From assembly GCA_015065605.1 (NCBI GenBank), contig SVPZ01000012.1, positions 1 to 61,348 of the forward strand: DNA of 61,348 nucleotides, in the 5' to 3' direction. A program made the position numbers and the translations under genes. How positions within the stretch are numbered: position 1 is the stretch's first letter; every line of letters begins with the position of its first letter. The stretch comes from Oscillospiraceae bacterium (lineage in GTDB: Bacteria; Bacillota; Clostridia; Oscillospirales; Acutalibacteraceae). The notes beneath the pieces are model-generated. The model was given only the letters and a program-made list of their open reading frames with translations. It was not told the DNA's origin and did no database searches. This document shows positions 42,124 through 50,474 of the stretch, piece after piece.

Positions 42124-43332
42124 ATGAAGCCTTCGTTTAAAATAAACGACAGTGAAAAGTTCTGGCAGGATGCAAACGCAAATGCAGAAAAAGAAATAAA
42201 TGAAATAAGAGAGCAAACCGAAAAACGCGCAAAGAAAAAGAAGAGAAAAATCGGCGCGGTTATAACCCTTTCTTCTCTTTTACTTATTGTTCTATCGGTT
42301 CTCTTCGCAGTTATTCTTCTTCCTCAATTAAGATACAACAAAGCGCTTTCTTTAATAAAGGAAGAAAAATACGATCAGGCTATTGAAATTTTTGTTTCCC
42401 TCGGTGATTATAAGGATAGCGCAGACAGAGTTTTCAGAACCAAATACGACCTTGCCTTAAGGCTTTACGGCGAAGAAAAATATGATGAAGCCTATACGTT
42501 TTTCGACGGGCTGGGTGATTACCGAGATTCTCCGGGTTTAAAAAAGGAATGTATTTATAAAAGCGGTTTAAGCCTTTTAAATAAAGGAAAATGGGCAGAG
42601 GCTAAAGAAAAACTTTCCTCTTTAAACAACTATAAGGATGCGGGAAAAAACATTAAGGAATGTGACTACCAATTAGGTCTTCTTGCCATAAAGGGCGAAG
42701 ACTGGGAAAAGGCAGTAAATATTTTTTCTTCTCTTGCCGATTATAAGGACAGCGAAGAACAGCTTATTCTTTCAAATTACAACAAGGCGAAGGAAATGCA
42801 CAAAGCGGGAAAATATACCGAAGCGGTTAAAATTTTTGAAGAGCTTTCCGACTTTGAAGACAGCAAAGAGTTAAAACTCGTTTCTATGTACTCTTACGTT
42901 TCAGGTCATCAAAAGGCAGACGATATGACCACATTTGAATATTTAAAAGAGTTAACCGAAAAAAACTTCGAAGACTCAAAGGCTATTTATAAAAGTCTTT
43001 ACGCGTGGAGTACAAAATGCGTTATAAATAACAGTAAAAGCGACAGTAAAACCAATATGGAAGTGGTTTCCCGATTTGATACGGTTTATTTTCACGTTTC
43101 ACTATCGGGCGGAGCGCCCAACGCCACCACCACCGTTAAATATGAAATTGTTTTCCCCGGCGGAAGTATTCAAAAGGGTGATTTCGGCAAAGACTGGAAA
43201 GCGGGAAGCGAAGGATGTACGTGGGTATGGTTTAAATCCCCTGCCTATGCCGACACCGGTTACGCTTACGTAAAGCTTTTTGACCTTGACGGAAAATTAA
43301 TCGGTGAAGACAGTGTTTATATTGCAAAATAG
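42124..43332 (+). CDS. Membrane protein with TPR/Sel1-like helical repeats
   Basis: A 402-residue protein. Residues 1-40 are charged and cytoplasmic (RAKKKKRKI stop), with a membrane helix at about 43-68. About 75-270 are five or so repeats of about 36 residues, each ending in a DYKDS-type motif (GDYKDSADR, GDYRDSPG, NNYKDAGK, ADYKDSEE, SDFEDSKE). About 290-402 is a beta-rich C-terminal domain. Helical repeats usually bind proteins. Monocistronic between two terminators. Function unknown. Confidence 0.8.
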   Translation: MKPSFKINDSEKFWQDANANAEKEINEIREQTEKRAKKKKRKIGAVITLSSLLLIVLSVLFAVILLPQLRYNKALSLIKEEKYDQAIEIFVSLGDYKDSADRVFRTKYDLALRLYGEEKYDEAYTFFDGLGDYRDSPGLKKECIYKSGLSLLNKGKWAEAKEKLSSLNNYKDAGKNIKECDYQLGLLAIKGEDWEKAVNIFSSLADYKDSEEQLILSNYNKAKEMHKAGKYTEAVKIFEELSDFEDSKELKLVSMYSYVSGHQKADDMTTFEYLKELTEKNFEDSKAIYKSLYAWSTKCVINNSKSDSKTNMEVVSRFDTVYFHVSLSGGAPNATTTVKYEIVFPGGSIQKGDFGKDWKAGSEGCTWVWFKSPAYADTGYAYVKLFDLDGKLIGEDSVYIAK

Positions 43333-43389
43333 ATTTTAGTAAATATGCTGAGGAACCGAAATAACAATTTTTGTAACGGAGGATAAATT

Positions 43390-43587
43390 GTGTCTTGCAG
43401 CACTTCCGACCAAATGGAATACGTTGAACTCCGCGAGAAAGACGGACTGCTTTATCCATTATTCCAACGTAAAAAAATCGGTAAAAACGATCCTGTCACA
43501 GACGACTATATATTGCTTTCCTTCTGTGTGGAAATATCAAAGGAATTTGAATATAATGCCGGCGAAATAATTTATATTTATAAGTAA
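43390..43587 (+). CDS. Small protein of unknown function
   Basis: A 65-residue protein starting at GTG 43390, 7 nt after GGAGG (43378-43382). A TTG frame starting 2 nt earlier is also open but gives a less protein-like sequence. It reads MEYVELREKDGLLYPLFQR... LLSFCVEISKEFEYNAGE with alternating polar and hydrophobic residues. No family recognised. A strong terminator follows 10 nt after the stop. Confidence 0.55.
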   Translation: MSCSTSDQMEYVELREKDGLLYPLFQRKKIGKNDPVTDDYILLSFCVEISKEFEYNAGEIIYIYK

Positions 43588-43596
43588 ATTTTTTCA

Positions 43597-43632
43597 AAAA
43601 CGGATGTGCAGGAATCTCTGCACATCCGTTTT
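43597..43632 (+). terminator. Terminator after the 65-residue gene
   Basis: AAAACGGATGTGCAG / CTGCACATCCGTTTT, a 15-bp perfect stem with a GAATCT-like loop. Confidence 0.92.
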
Positions 43633-43675
43633 ACTATCTTAAAATAATTCTATTAAACTGTAAGGTAAATAAAAA

Positions 43676-43697
43676 GGGACGATGCTGACATCGTCCC
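43676..43697. repeat. REP-like hairpin lacking GTAG
   Basis: GGGACGATG/CATCGTCCC stem around CTGA, the same arms as the copy at 4916-4942. It has A- and T-tracts instead of GTAG at its sides, so it can act as the terminator of the XRE gene. Confidence 0.8.
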
Positions 43698-43711
43698 TTT
43701 TAAAAATATTT

Positions 43712-44020
43712 TTAATCAGAATTAAAAGCTTGTATTATTTGCATTACTGCTTTTTTCTGTTGTGCCGTAAGGTTGACCCAAGAATCAAAAAGTTCTTTAA
43801 GTTCGGGCGTCATTTCCACCATATCATCTTCTGCGAAAAATTGGGATAAAGTAATACCAAAGCCTTTACAGATTGCTTCTAATGTGCTTATTGAAGGCAA
43901 AGTATTTCGTTTAAAAATATTTGCAAGAGTAGATTCGGACAAACCGCACGCTTTAGATAAACGGTATTCCGTCCAGCCGCGTTCATTAAGTAATTGACGA
44001 AGTCTTTTATGTGTGTCCAT
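43712..44020 (-). CDS. XRE-family transcriptional regulator
   Basis: A 102-residue protein. The N-terminal HTH_3 domain (about 3-60) reads LRQLLNERGWTEYRLSKACGLSESTLANIFKRN, followed by PSISTLEAICKGFGITLSQFF. The C-terminal tail (about 66-102) is helical. ATG 44020 lies about 8 nt after a GGGTGAGAG ribosome site. It is divergent from a SLOG gene, with a 10-bp inverted repeat between them that is its likely operator. Confidence 0.92.
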   Translation of the reverse strand: MDTHKRLRQLLNERGWTEYRLSKACGLSESTLANIFKRNTLPSISTLEAICKGFGITLSQFFAEDDMVEMTPELKELFDSWVNLTAQQKKAVMQIIQAFNSD

Positions 44021-44054
44021 ACTCTCACCCTTTCCTGTATATATTTTACCTCCA

Positions 44055-44103
44055 AACATAACGGTTTTATACTAAATACTTGTAATGTTTTTGCCGTTAT
44101 GTT
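44055..44103. promoter_or_regulatory. Inverted repeat in the XRE/SLOG divergent promoter region
   Basis: AACATAACGG (44055-44064) and CCGTTATGTT (44094-44103) are perfectly complementary with 29 nt between. The right arm overlaps a TTGCCG (44091-44096)-N17-CATAAT (44114-44119) promoter for the SLOG gene; the left arm abuts a TATAAA on the other strand. Confidence 0.65.
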
Positions 44104-44141
44104 AAACTGTAAACATAATTAAAATAAAGGGTGAACTTTTT

Positions 44142-44618
44142 ATGTTAAATATTTTTACTGTTGCTTTTTTTGGGCACAGAGACGTTTTGGATTCATTTTC
44201 TTTAGAACAACAACTTGAAAAAGAAATAACGAAGCTTATCAGCCAAAAGCAATATGTGGAATTTCTGGTAGGAAGAAACGGTGAATTTGATAAAATCGTT
44301 TCTCGTGTTATAAGAAAAATTAAACGGGAAATCACAGATGATAACAGTTCTTTAATTCTCATTTTGCCATATCTGACTGCCGAATACACAAAAAACGTTA
44401 ATCAATTTGATAATTATTATGACGAAGTTGAAATATGCGAAGCTTCTTCCCTTTCCCATCCTAAAGCTGCCATACAAATCAGAAACAGAAAAATGGTGGA
44501 CAGAGCAGATCTCATTATTACATACGTGGAAAAAAACGAAGGCGGTGCCTATAAAACCGTAAAATATGCAAAAGAAAATAATAAACAGATTATAAATTTA
44601 GCTTTTGCGGGCGGATAA
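44142..44618 (+). CDS. SLOG-fold family protein (small Rossmann-like)
   Basis: A 158-residue protein with the nucleotide-binding SLOG hallmarks: AFFGHRDVLDSF (GHR motif, residues 9-12), FLVGRNGEFDKIVSRVIRKIK (about 42-62), a RNRKMVDRADLIITYVEKNEGGAYKTVKYA core (about 114-142). SLOG proteins bind nucleotide-derived ligands, and some act in defence systems. Divergent from an XRE regulator. The stop codon and last residues (AFAGG) come from a REP-like hairpin, so the original C-terminus may have been replaced. Confidence 0.8.
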   Translation: MLNIFTVAFFGHRDVLDSFSLEQQLEKEITKLISQKQYVEFLVGRNGEFDKIVSRVIRKIKREITDDNSSLILILPYLTAEYTKNVNQFDNYYDEVEICEASSLSHPKAAIQIRNRKMVDRADLIITYVEKNEGGAYKTVKYAKENNKQIINLAFAGG

Positions 44619-44635
44619 AGGGCATCCGCCCCTAC
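44608..44635 (-). repeat. REP-like hairpin at the end of the SLOG gene
   Basis: Minus strand GTAG (44632-44635), then GGGCGGAT / ATCCGCCC arms with a 7-nt loop, then G; 28 nt. It supplies the SLOG stop codon. Confidence 0.82.
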
Positions 44636-44700
44636 AATATATCAATATATTTACATCCGTGCCGAAGGCACACCTTACCTATTCCCTATTCCTATTCCCT

Positions 44701-44728
44701 AAAAAAACACCCTTTCGGGTGTTTTTTT
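44701..44728. terminator. Bidirectional terminator
   Basis: AAAAAAACACCC/GGGTGTTTTTTT, a 12-bp stem with a TTTC loop, between the SLOG gene (+) and the hydrolase gene (-). Just before it (44678-44700) is a C-rich ATTCCCT repeat. Confidence 0.9.
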
Positions 44729-45656
44729 ATACTCTTTCTATGAACTTTTTAAGGCGGGTCATTAGACCGTCTTTATCGCAAAAATAACTCATTCCGTGAC
44801 CTGCGTTTTCTGCAAAAAAGAATTCTTTATCGTTTTTATAAGAATTAAAACATTCCTCGCTCATATAAAACGGCACGAAAGTATCCTCCTTTGAATGAAT
44901 AAAGAAAATCGGTATTTTTGCTTTTTCCAGTTGCTTTTTTACGTCGGTTTCGTCCAGATTTATTCTCTCGAAAATAATTCCGCCCGTCTTTATGAAAAAA
45001 TATATTAATTTTTCAGGCAGTTTCATTTCTCCGATAACCTTATACATAATTTCTTTGGCAGAAGAAAACGCGCTGTCACTAATTATTCCCTTTACCCTTT
45101 CGGGAAGCTTTTCACCTGCGCTCATCAGCACAGTTGCGCCGCCCATAGAAACTCCGCACAGTATTATTTTTTCGCTTTCCTTTATATTGTTTTCAGCGTA
45201 TTCTATCCATTTAAGACAGTCGTTTTTTTCTTTTACTCCCATCGTAAGAAATTTGCCCTCGCTTTTTTCGTGGGCGCGCTGAGAAACAAGCAGAAGACTG
45301 TAACCCATCTTATTGTAAAAATCAAATACTCCCGCGCTGTCCCTGAAGGGTGAACTTCTGTAGCCGTGAAAAAATATTACTAAGGGCGCTTTTTTGTTTT
45401 TGCTTTCGTAAAATCTTCCGTAAAGAATTTTTTTATCCCTGCTTTTTATTTTTATTTCTTCAAAGGGAAGATTTCTGTTATATTTTATTCTGTTTACGAT
45501 TTCTTCTTTAAAAGGAGCGTACTGATTTGTGTCAGGAAAGAAAAAAACGGATTTTTCGTCATTTTTCACCCCGTGAAGTCCTGCATAAAAACAAACATAA
45601 CAGGTAACGAAAAAACAAATTATTAAATTTATTGCCACAAAAATTATCCAAAACAT
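44727..45656 (-). CDS. Membrane-anchored alpha/beta hydrolase
   Basis: A 309-residue serine hydrolase. An N-terminal membrane helix (about 1-27, FVAINLIICFFVTCYVCFY) is followed by an alpha/beta-hydrolase domain: oxyanion region FFHGYRSSPFRDSAG, nucleophile GVSMGGATVL (Ser about 171), Asp in HSKEDTFVPF and His in NAGHGMSYF. It resembles YqkD/BAAT-like family members. No operon partners. Substrate unknown. Confidence 0.9.
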   Translation of the reverse strand: MFWIIFVAINLIICFFVTCYVCFYAGLHGVKNDEKSVFFFPDTNQYAPFKEEIVNRIKYNRNLPFEEIKIKSRDKKILYGRFYESKNKKAPLVIFFHGYRSSPFRDSAGVFDFYNKMGYSLLLVSQRAHEKSEGKFLTMGVKEKNDCLKWIEYAENNIKESEKIILCGVSMGGATVLMSAGEKLPERVKGIISDSAFSSAKEIMYKVIGEMKLPEKLIYFFIKTGGIIFERINLDETDVKKQLEKAKIPIFFIHSKEDTFVPFYMSEECFNSYKNDKEFFFAENAGHGMSYFCDKDGLMTRLKKFIERV

Positions 45657-45816
45657 TTATTTTCCCCTTTTTTCCCTCTTTATTCAAAAAATAAACGATT
45701 TTTCAGGTTAAATTGTGAACAAATTGTAAACTTTAAACTGTTCGACGGGTTGTGACATAATCCGACAATGCAAATGTGTATAATGAAAGAAAATAATAAA
45801 AAAGGAGTAATAAATT

Positions 45817-46347
45817 ATGAAAAAAGCAAAATCCTGTTGTTTTATCCTTGGCACTTTTTCTCAGATTTTTGAAGGAAAGGAGGAAAACTTTTTAACAAAT
45901 GAAATTAAAGAAAAAATAACGCAACAAATTGATTACTTAATCGAAAAAGAGAATATTTCTTTATTTTATACCGGAATGGAAAGCGGAGCAGACCTTTTTT
46001 ACGCCGATTACGTTCTTTCAAAAAAGGAAGAATTCAGTTTAAAACTTTGCTGTGTAATTCCTTATGAAGAACAGGCTGCTTTATTCAGCGAAGAAGAAAG
46101 AGATTTATATTTTTCGGTTGCTCAAAGAAGCGATGAAGAAATTATGCTTAATCGTCAAAAGGTTTTAGGCTGTCGCAGAAAAAGGGATGAATTTATGATT
46201 AAAAACAGCGACGTGATTATTTTACTTCACGACACGTCTGTTTCTCCCGACGGAGTAAATCTTCAAAAAATAGATAAAGAAAAGCAGATTATAGTGATTA
46301 ATCCCTTTAATTGCCGTCAGAACGCCACTTTTAAACGCATAGTGTAG
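45817..46347 (+). CDS. DUF1273/YpsA-like SLOG-family protein
   Basis: A 176-residue protein of the DUF1273 (YpsA-type) SLOG group: YTGMESGADLFYADYVL (about 50-66), CCVIPYEEQAALFSEEERDLYF (about 83-104), RQKVLGCRRKRDEFMIKNSDVIILLHD (about 122-148). The N-terminal GHR/GxR motif is missing (GTFSQIF instead), so ligand binding may be altered. AAAAGGAG precedes the start, and TATAAT lies at 45779-45784. It is the last gene before the origin region. Confidence 0.8.
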   Translation: MKKAKSCCFILGTFSQIFEGKEENFLTNEIKEKITQQIDYLIEKENISLFYTGMESGADLFYADYVLSKKEEFSLKLCCVIPYEEQAALFSEEERDLYFSVAQRSDEEIMLNRQKVLGCRRKRDEFMIKNSDVIILLHDTSVSPDGVNLQKIDKEKQIIVINPFNCRQNATFKRIV

Positions 46348-46364
46348 AAACACTTTAAATTATC

Positions 46365-46400
46365 AAAAAACCCCTGTAATGCAAATTATAGGGGTTTTTT
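46365..46400 (+). terminator. Terminator upstream of dnaA
   Basis: AAAAAACCCCT/AGGGGTTTTTT, an 11-bp stem. It isolates dnaA from upstream transcription. Confidence 0.9.
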
Positions 46401-46433
46401 GCTGTTTTTTATTATATTATATATAATAAACTA

Positions 46434-46461
46434 TTGAAATATTATTTTTTTATGTTATAAT
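46434..46461 (+). promoter_or_regulatory. Likely dnaA promoter in an AT-rich tract
   Basis: TTGAAA (46434-46439), 16-nt spacer, TATAAT (46456-46461). The surrounding 46400-46510 is almost all A/T and could also serve as the DNA-unwinding element. Confidence 0.65.
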
Positions 46462-46513
46462 ATATTTGTATATCTATATTTTATATATTACATTAATAGA
46501 AAGGTGAGGTAAG

Positions 46514-47842
46514 ATGAAAGTAGAATCTGTTCAAGATATATGGGAATTAGTATGCGTGGAAATGAAAAAGAATTTATCCGAAATAGCCTTTGACGTATGG
46601 CTTAAAGACCTTCACCCTATCGAACTTAAAAACGGTGAATTTATACTCGGCATATATTCTGCTTATAAAAAGAACATTGTTGAATCTAATTATATTGATG
46701 CTATTCATAAGCATTTAAAGGATATTATGGGTTTTGAGGTTGCCGTTACAATTTTGGTTGAGGACGAAAGCGGACAGGTTGTCGCTCCGCCGAAGCCTAT
46801 AAGCGACGGTTCCTTTGAATCGGACTATACCTTTGATAACTTTATCGTTGGTTCCACAAACCGTTTTGCACACGCTGCAAGTATGGCGGTAGCAGATAAT
46901 CCAAATATTATTTATAATCCTCTTATTATTTACGGACGAAGCGGTGTTGGTAAAACCCATCTTCTTTTGGCTATTAAAAACCACATCAGAAAAAAATATC
47001 CCACAAAGCAAATTGAATACATAAGATGCGAGGACTTTACAAATCAGCTTATCTCCGCTCTTCACGAGGGTTCTTTAGGTCTTGGAACTTTGGACAGTTT
47101 CAGAAACAGATTCAGAACCACCGACGTATTGCTTATTGACGATATTCAGTTTATTGCCGGTAAAAATCAGACTCAGGAAGAATTTTTTAATACCTTTAAC
47201 ACCCTTTATCAGAACAAAAAACAGATAGTTGTTACCTGTGACCGTCCTCCTAAAGATATTAAACTTCTTGACGACAGACTCCGTTCACGTTTTGAAAGCG
47301 GTCTTATTGCTGATATTACTCCTCCCGATTTTGAAACCAAGGTTGGTATTATCAAAAATAAACAGCAACAGCTTGGAATTGAAATACCTGAAAATATAAT
47401 CTATTACATTGCAGAGCATATTCAGGACAATACCCGTCAGCTTGAAGGTGTTGTTAAAAAAATTCAGGCGCTTATATTTATCGACCAGAAGGTTCCTACC
47501 CTTTCTATCGTTCAGGGCTTTATTAAAGAGGTTGTCAGTGACACCCGTCCCGAGCCTATTAAAATTGAACAGATAATAACCGAGGTTGCAAGAACCTATA
47601 ACGTAAGTGAAGGAGATATTCTTTCAACCCGAAGAACTGCCGATTTGGTTAAGGCAAGACAGGTTGCAATGTATATTGCAAGAGAAACCACCGAGCTTCC
47701 CTATTCTGCTATCGGCGAATCTTTTGGAAAGAATCATACTACCGTTCTTTATACCGAGAAAAAGGTTAAGGAACTTATGAAAGAAAATCCTTACGAAAAA
47801 ACCGTAATTGAGGATATAATTAAGAACCTTAAATCAGAATAG
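46514..47842 (+). CDS. dnaA: Replication initiator DnaA
   Basis: A 442-residue AAA+ initiator that binds DnaA boxes and opens oriC. Domain I is about 1-75, a short linker follows, then the AAA+ core with Walker A GRSGVGKTH (141-149) and Walker B LLIDDIQF, the arginine-finger region DDRLRSRFESGL, and the domain IV DNA-binding signature GKNHTTVLYTEKKV (about 413-426). AGGTGAGG precedes the ATG. It heads the dnaA-dnaN-S4-recF-remB-gyrB-gyrA run. Confidence 0.99.
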   Translation: MKVESVQDIWELVCVEMKKNLSEIAFDVWLKDLHPIELKNGEFILGIYSAYKKNIVESNYIDAIHKHLKDIMGFEVAVTILVEDESGQVVAPPKPISDGSFESDYTFDNFIVGSTNRFAHAASMAVADNPNIIYNPLIIYGRSGVGKTHLLLAIKNHIRKKYPTKQIEYIRCEDFTNQLISALHEGSLGLGTLDSFRNRFRTTDVLLIDDIQFIAGKNQTQEEFFNTFNTLYQNKKQIVVTCDRPPKDIKLLDDRLRSRFESGLIADITPPDFETKVGIIKNKQQQLGIEIPENIIYYIAEHIQDNTRQLEGVVKKIQALIFIDQKVPTLSIVQGFIKEVVSDTRPEPIKIEQIITEVARTYNVSEGDILSTRRTADLVKARQVAMYIARETTELPYSAIGESFGKNHTTVLYTEKKVKELMKENPYEKTVIEDIIKNLKSE

Positions 47843-48082
47843 TTATGAACAAAGTTAACACTTATTAACAGTTTGAATTAAACAGCAGTGTTTAAAACTT
47901 TAAAAAGGCAAAATTTATGCACAATTTATTAAAAATTATTTAAACACCGATTTTTCTTTAAATAAAAAGGTTTAAGACACTTACTGACAGAACTGACACC
48001 TATATGAAGACTGTTAAATAATTTATATTTTCTCTTTAGGAAATTTTTCATTTTTTTGAAATTTTGAAGGAAGGTAATCAAA
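47843..48082. other. Probable oriC segment between dnaA and dnaN
   Basis: 240 nt of AT-rich DNA with three DnaA-box-like 9-mers in the same orientation: TTATGAACA (47843-47851), TTATTAACA (47862-47870) and TTATGCACA (47915-47923), each 1-2 changes from TTATCCACA. Strand use of genes switches here. A second candidate region is the AT-rich DNA upstream of dnaA. Opening and use as origin are inferred. Confidence 0.6.
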
Positions 48083-49183
48083 ATGATTTTTACTGTAGAA
48101 CGTAACGTTTTTCTTGATGCAGTAACAAAGCTATCCCGTGTTGTTTCTTCTAAAACTGCTTATCCTGAGCTTGAAGGTATATTAATTTCTGCCGAACAGG
48201 GAAAAATTACTTTAATTGCTTATAATCTTGAAATGAGTATGCAAAAAGAAATTTATGCAAGAACAGAGGAAGACGGCGACATCGTTATTTCTGCAAGAAT
48301 TTTAAGCGATATCTTTAAAAGACTTAACGGACCTACCGTCCAAATTTCTGCAGATGACAAAAATATCTGCCATATATCCTGCTCCAGCGCCGTTTTCGAC
48401 ATTCCCGGAATGGATGCAATGAATTATCCCGAAACTCCCACCTTTGCCGACGGTAAAGATCTTTTAATAAAAGGTGAAACTCTTTATGAAATGACAGAGG
48501 GAACATCCTTTGCAGTTGCTCCTATTGAGGGAACAAGACCTGTTTTAATGGGTATTAATATTTCTTTAAGTAACGGAAATTTAAAATTCGTTGCCATTGA
48601 CGGTTACAGACTTGCCATACGTCAGACAAAGGTTGACGATAAGGGTGAATTTAATTTTATAATTCCCGGCACAATGTTAAATGAAGTTATCCGTCTTATA
48701 AGTGATAAGGAAAAGGAAGTTCCTATTTGCGTAGGCGGAAAAATGATTTCCTTTGATATTGACGGTTACAAGATTATTTGCCGACTTATAGAAGGAGAAT
48801 TTGTTAATTATCAAAGAACCATTCCTGCTTCACATAATCAGAAGATAGTTGTTATGGTAAGAGATATTCTTTCGGTATTAGACAGAATTTCACTTTTAAT
48901 CAGCGATTCTTTTTCTACTCCCGTAAGATGTATTTTAAATGAAGAACATATTAATTTTTCATGTTCAACCGCTGTCGGTAAGGTAAATGAAACCTATGAA
49001 GTTGACCTTGAAGGAGAACCTTTTGAAATAGGTCTTTCCTCACGTTATCTTACAGAAGCATTAAAAGCAATAGAAGACGATATGGTGCAAATTAAATTTG
49101 ACTCTTCTAAACAGGGTGTAGTTATTGAACCTTTAAACGGTGACGATTATATGTATATGATAATGCCTATGAGGTTGAAATAA
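48083..49183 (+). CDS. dnaN: DNA polymerase III beta clamp
   Basis: A 366-residue sliding clamp of three similar domains that tethers the polymerase to DNA. The start MIFTVERNVFLDAVTKLSRVVSSK, central FVAIDGYRLAIRQ and C-terminal YMYMIMPMRLK are typical. GAAGGAAGG lies upstream. The last base overlaps the following gene's ATG. Confidence 0.98.
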   Translation: MIFTVERNVFLDAVTKLSRVVSSKTAYPELEGILISAEQGKITLIAYNLEMSMQKEIYARTEEDGDIVISARILSDIFKRLNGPTVQISADDKNICHISCSSAVFDIPGMDAMNYPETPTFADGKDLLIKGETLYEMTEGTSFAVAPIEGTRPVLMGINISLSNGNLKFVAIDGYRLAIRQTKVDDKGEFNFIIPGTMLNEVIRLISDKEKEVPICVGGKMISFDIDGYKIICRLIEGEFVNYQRTIPASHNQKIVVMVRDILSVLDRISLLISDSFSTPVRCILNEEHINFSCSTAVGKVNETYEVDLEGEPFEIGLSSRYLTEALKAIEDDMVQIKFDSSKQGVVIEPLNGDDYMYMIMPMRLK

Positions 49184-49401
49184 TGAGCGAAAAAGAAATA
49201 ATCATAAAAGAAGATTTTATAAGACTTGATTCTCTTATGAAGCTTAGCGATGCCGTAGTGACGGGCGGTCACGCAAAAATTGTTATTCAAAACGGCGAAG
49301 TTAAGGTAAACGGCGAGGTTTGTACCCAAAGAGGTAAAAAAATGAGAGAAGGAGACTTTTTTACCTTTGACGGTTTAAAAGTAACTGTAAAAAAATGCTG
49401 A
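49183..49401 (+). CDS. S4 domain RNA-binding protein (YaaA type)
   Basis: A 72-residue S4-domain protein: RLDSLMKLSDAVVTGGHAKIVIQNGEVKVNGE. It lies between dnaN and recF, where it is found across Firmicutes (yaaA/rlbA). It overlaps recF by 7 nt. It is thought to act in ribosome assembly or RNA binding; the exact role is unclear. Confidence 0.93.
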   Translation: MSEKEIIIKEDFIRLDSLMKLSDAVVTGGHAKIVIQNGEVKVNGEVCTQRGKKMREGDFFTFDGLKVTVKKC

Positions 49402-50474
49402 TAAAAGAAATCGGCGGAAAAAATTTCAGAAATCTTGAGGATTTTAATATTTTTCCTCACGAAAAAATGAACGTTATCTGTGGCGAAAATGCTCAGGGAA
49501 AAACAAATCTTTTGGAACTTATATGGCTTTTTACGGGCGCAAAAAGTTTCAGAACGAATAAAGACGCTGAACTTATAAACAAAAATGAAACAAAAAGCAG
49601 AATAAACGTTGGATATATTTCGGAAGAAATTGAAAAAGAAGCACAAATAGAAATTGAAAACAGAAGAAAGGCAATATTAAACGGAAAAAAACTTTCCTCT
49701 GCTTCTCTAATGGCTGGAAATTTTTGCGCTATAGTTTTTTCCCCCGACGATTTGACTTTAATATCAGGTTCTCCCGAAAAAAGAAGAAGATTTTTAGACG
49801 TTGCTATTTCTCAGATATATCCAAAATATCTTGAAATTTTAAAAAGATACGTAAGGGCTCTTTCTCAGCGAAATTATCTTTTAAAAGAAATTAAAATGGG
49901 AAAAGCAGATAAAGAAATGCTTCTGCCTTTTGAGGAAGAAATAGCAAATTCGGGAAGCAATATTATTAAATACAGAATAAGATATTTAGAGATTGCACAG
50001 GAATTTATAACAGAAATTTATAAAGGAATTTCTTCTTATAAGGAATCTTTCAGGGTAGAGTATCTTCCTGTTTGTACTCCCGATAAATTAAAGGAAAAGC
50101 TTATTCTTTCAAGAAACGACGATATATTAAGCGGTTTTACTTCATTTGGTCCCCATAGAGATGACATAGATTTTAAAATTGACGAAATGTCGGTAAGAAA
50201 TTTTGGTTCTCAAGGACAAAAGAGAAGTGTCGCCCTTTCTTTAAAATTAAGTGAAGCAGAGGTTTTAAAAAAGGTAACGGGAGAATATCCCGTGGCGCTG
50301 CTTGACGACGTTATGAGTGAGCTTGACCCTGCAAGACAAAATTACGTTCTTAATCATATAAGTAAACTTCAGGTTTTTTTAACCTGTTGCGACCCTGCAA
50401 ATATTAAAAATTTAAATAAGGGTAACGTTTATGAAATAAAGAACGGAAATGTATTTTTTAAGGAAGAAAAATAA
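49395..50474 (+). CDS. recF: Recombination mediator RecF
   Basis: A 359-residue SMC-like ATPase that helps load RecA at gaps. Walker A is CGENAQGKTNLLE (about 31-43), signature FGSQGQKRSVALSLKL (about 273-288), Walker B VALLDDVMSELD (about 302-313). It is coupled to the genes on both sides by overlaps. Full length. Confidence 0.97.
   Translation: MLIKEIGGKNFRNLEDFNIFPHEKMNVICGENAQGKTNLLELIWLFTGAKSFRTNKDAELINKNETKSRINVGYISEEIEKEAQIEIENRRKAILNGKKLSSASLMAGNFCAIVFSPDDLTLISGSPEKRRRFLDVAISQIYPKYLEILKRYVRALSQRNYLLKEIKMGKADKEMLLPFEEEIANSGSNIIKYRIRYLEIAQEFITEIYKGISSYKESFRVEYLPVCTPDKLKEKLILSRNDDILSGFTSFGPHRDDIDFKIDEMSVRNFGSQGQKRSVALSLKLSEAEVLKKVTGEYPVALLDDVMSELDPARQNYVLNHISKLQVFLTCCDPANIKNLNKGNVYEIKNGNVFFKEEK

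Noticed and set aside
43388-43570. Alternative frame MCLAALPTKWN... at the 65-residue gene
   Set aside because: It overlaps the GTG 43390 frame in another phase; that frame has better spacing to GGAGG and a more protein-like composition.
44678-44700. Full quadruplex at the third G-repeat locus
   Set aside because: Two of the four runs have only two G, so the quadruplex claim is weak; kept only as a member of the repeat family.
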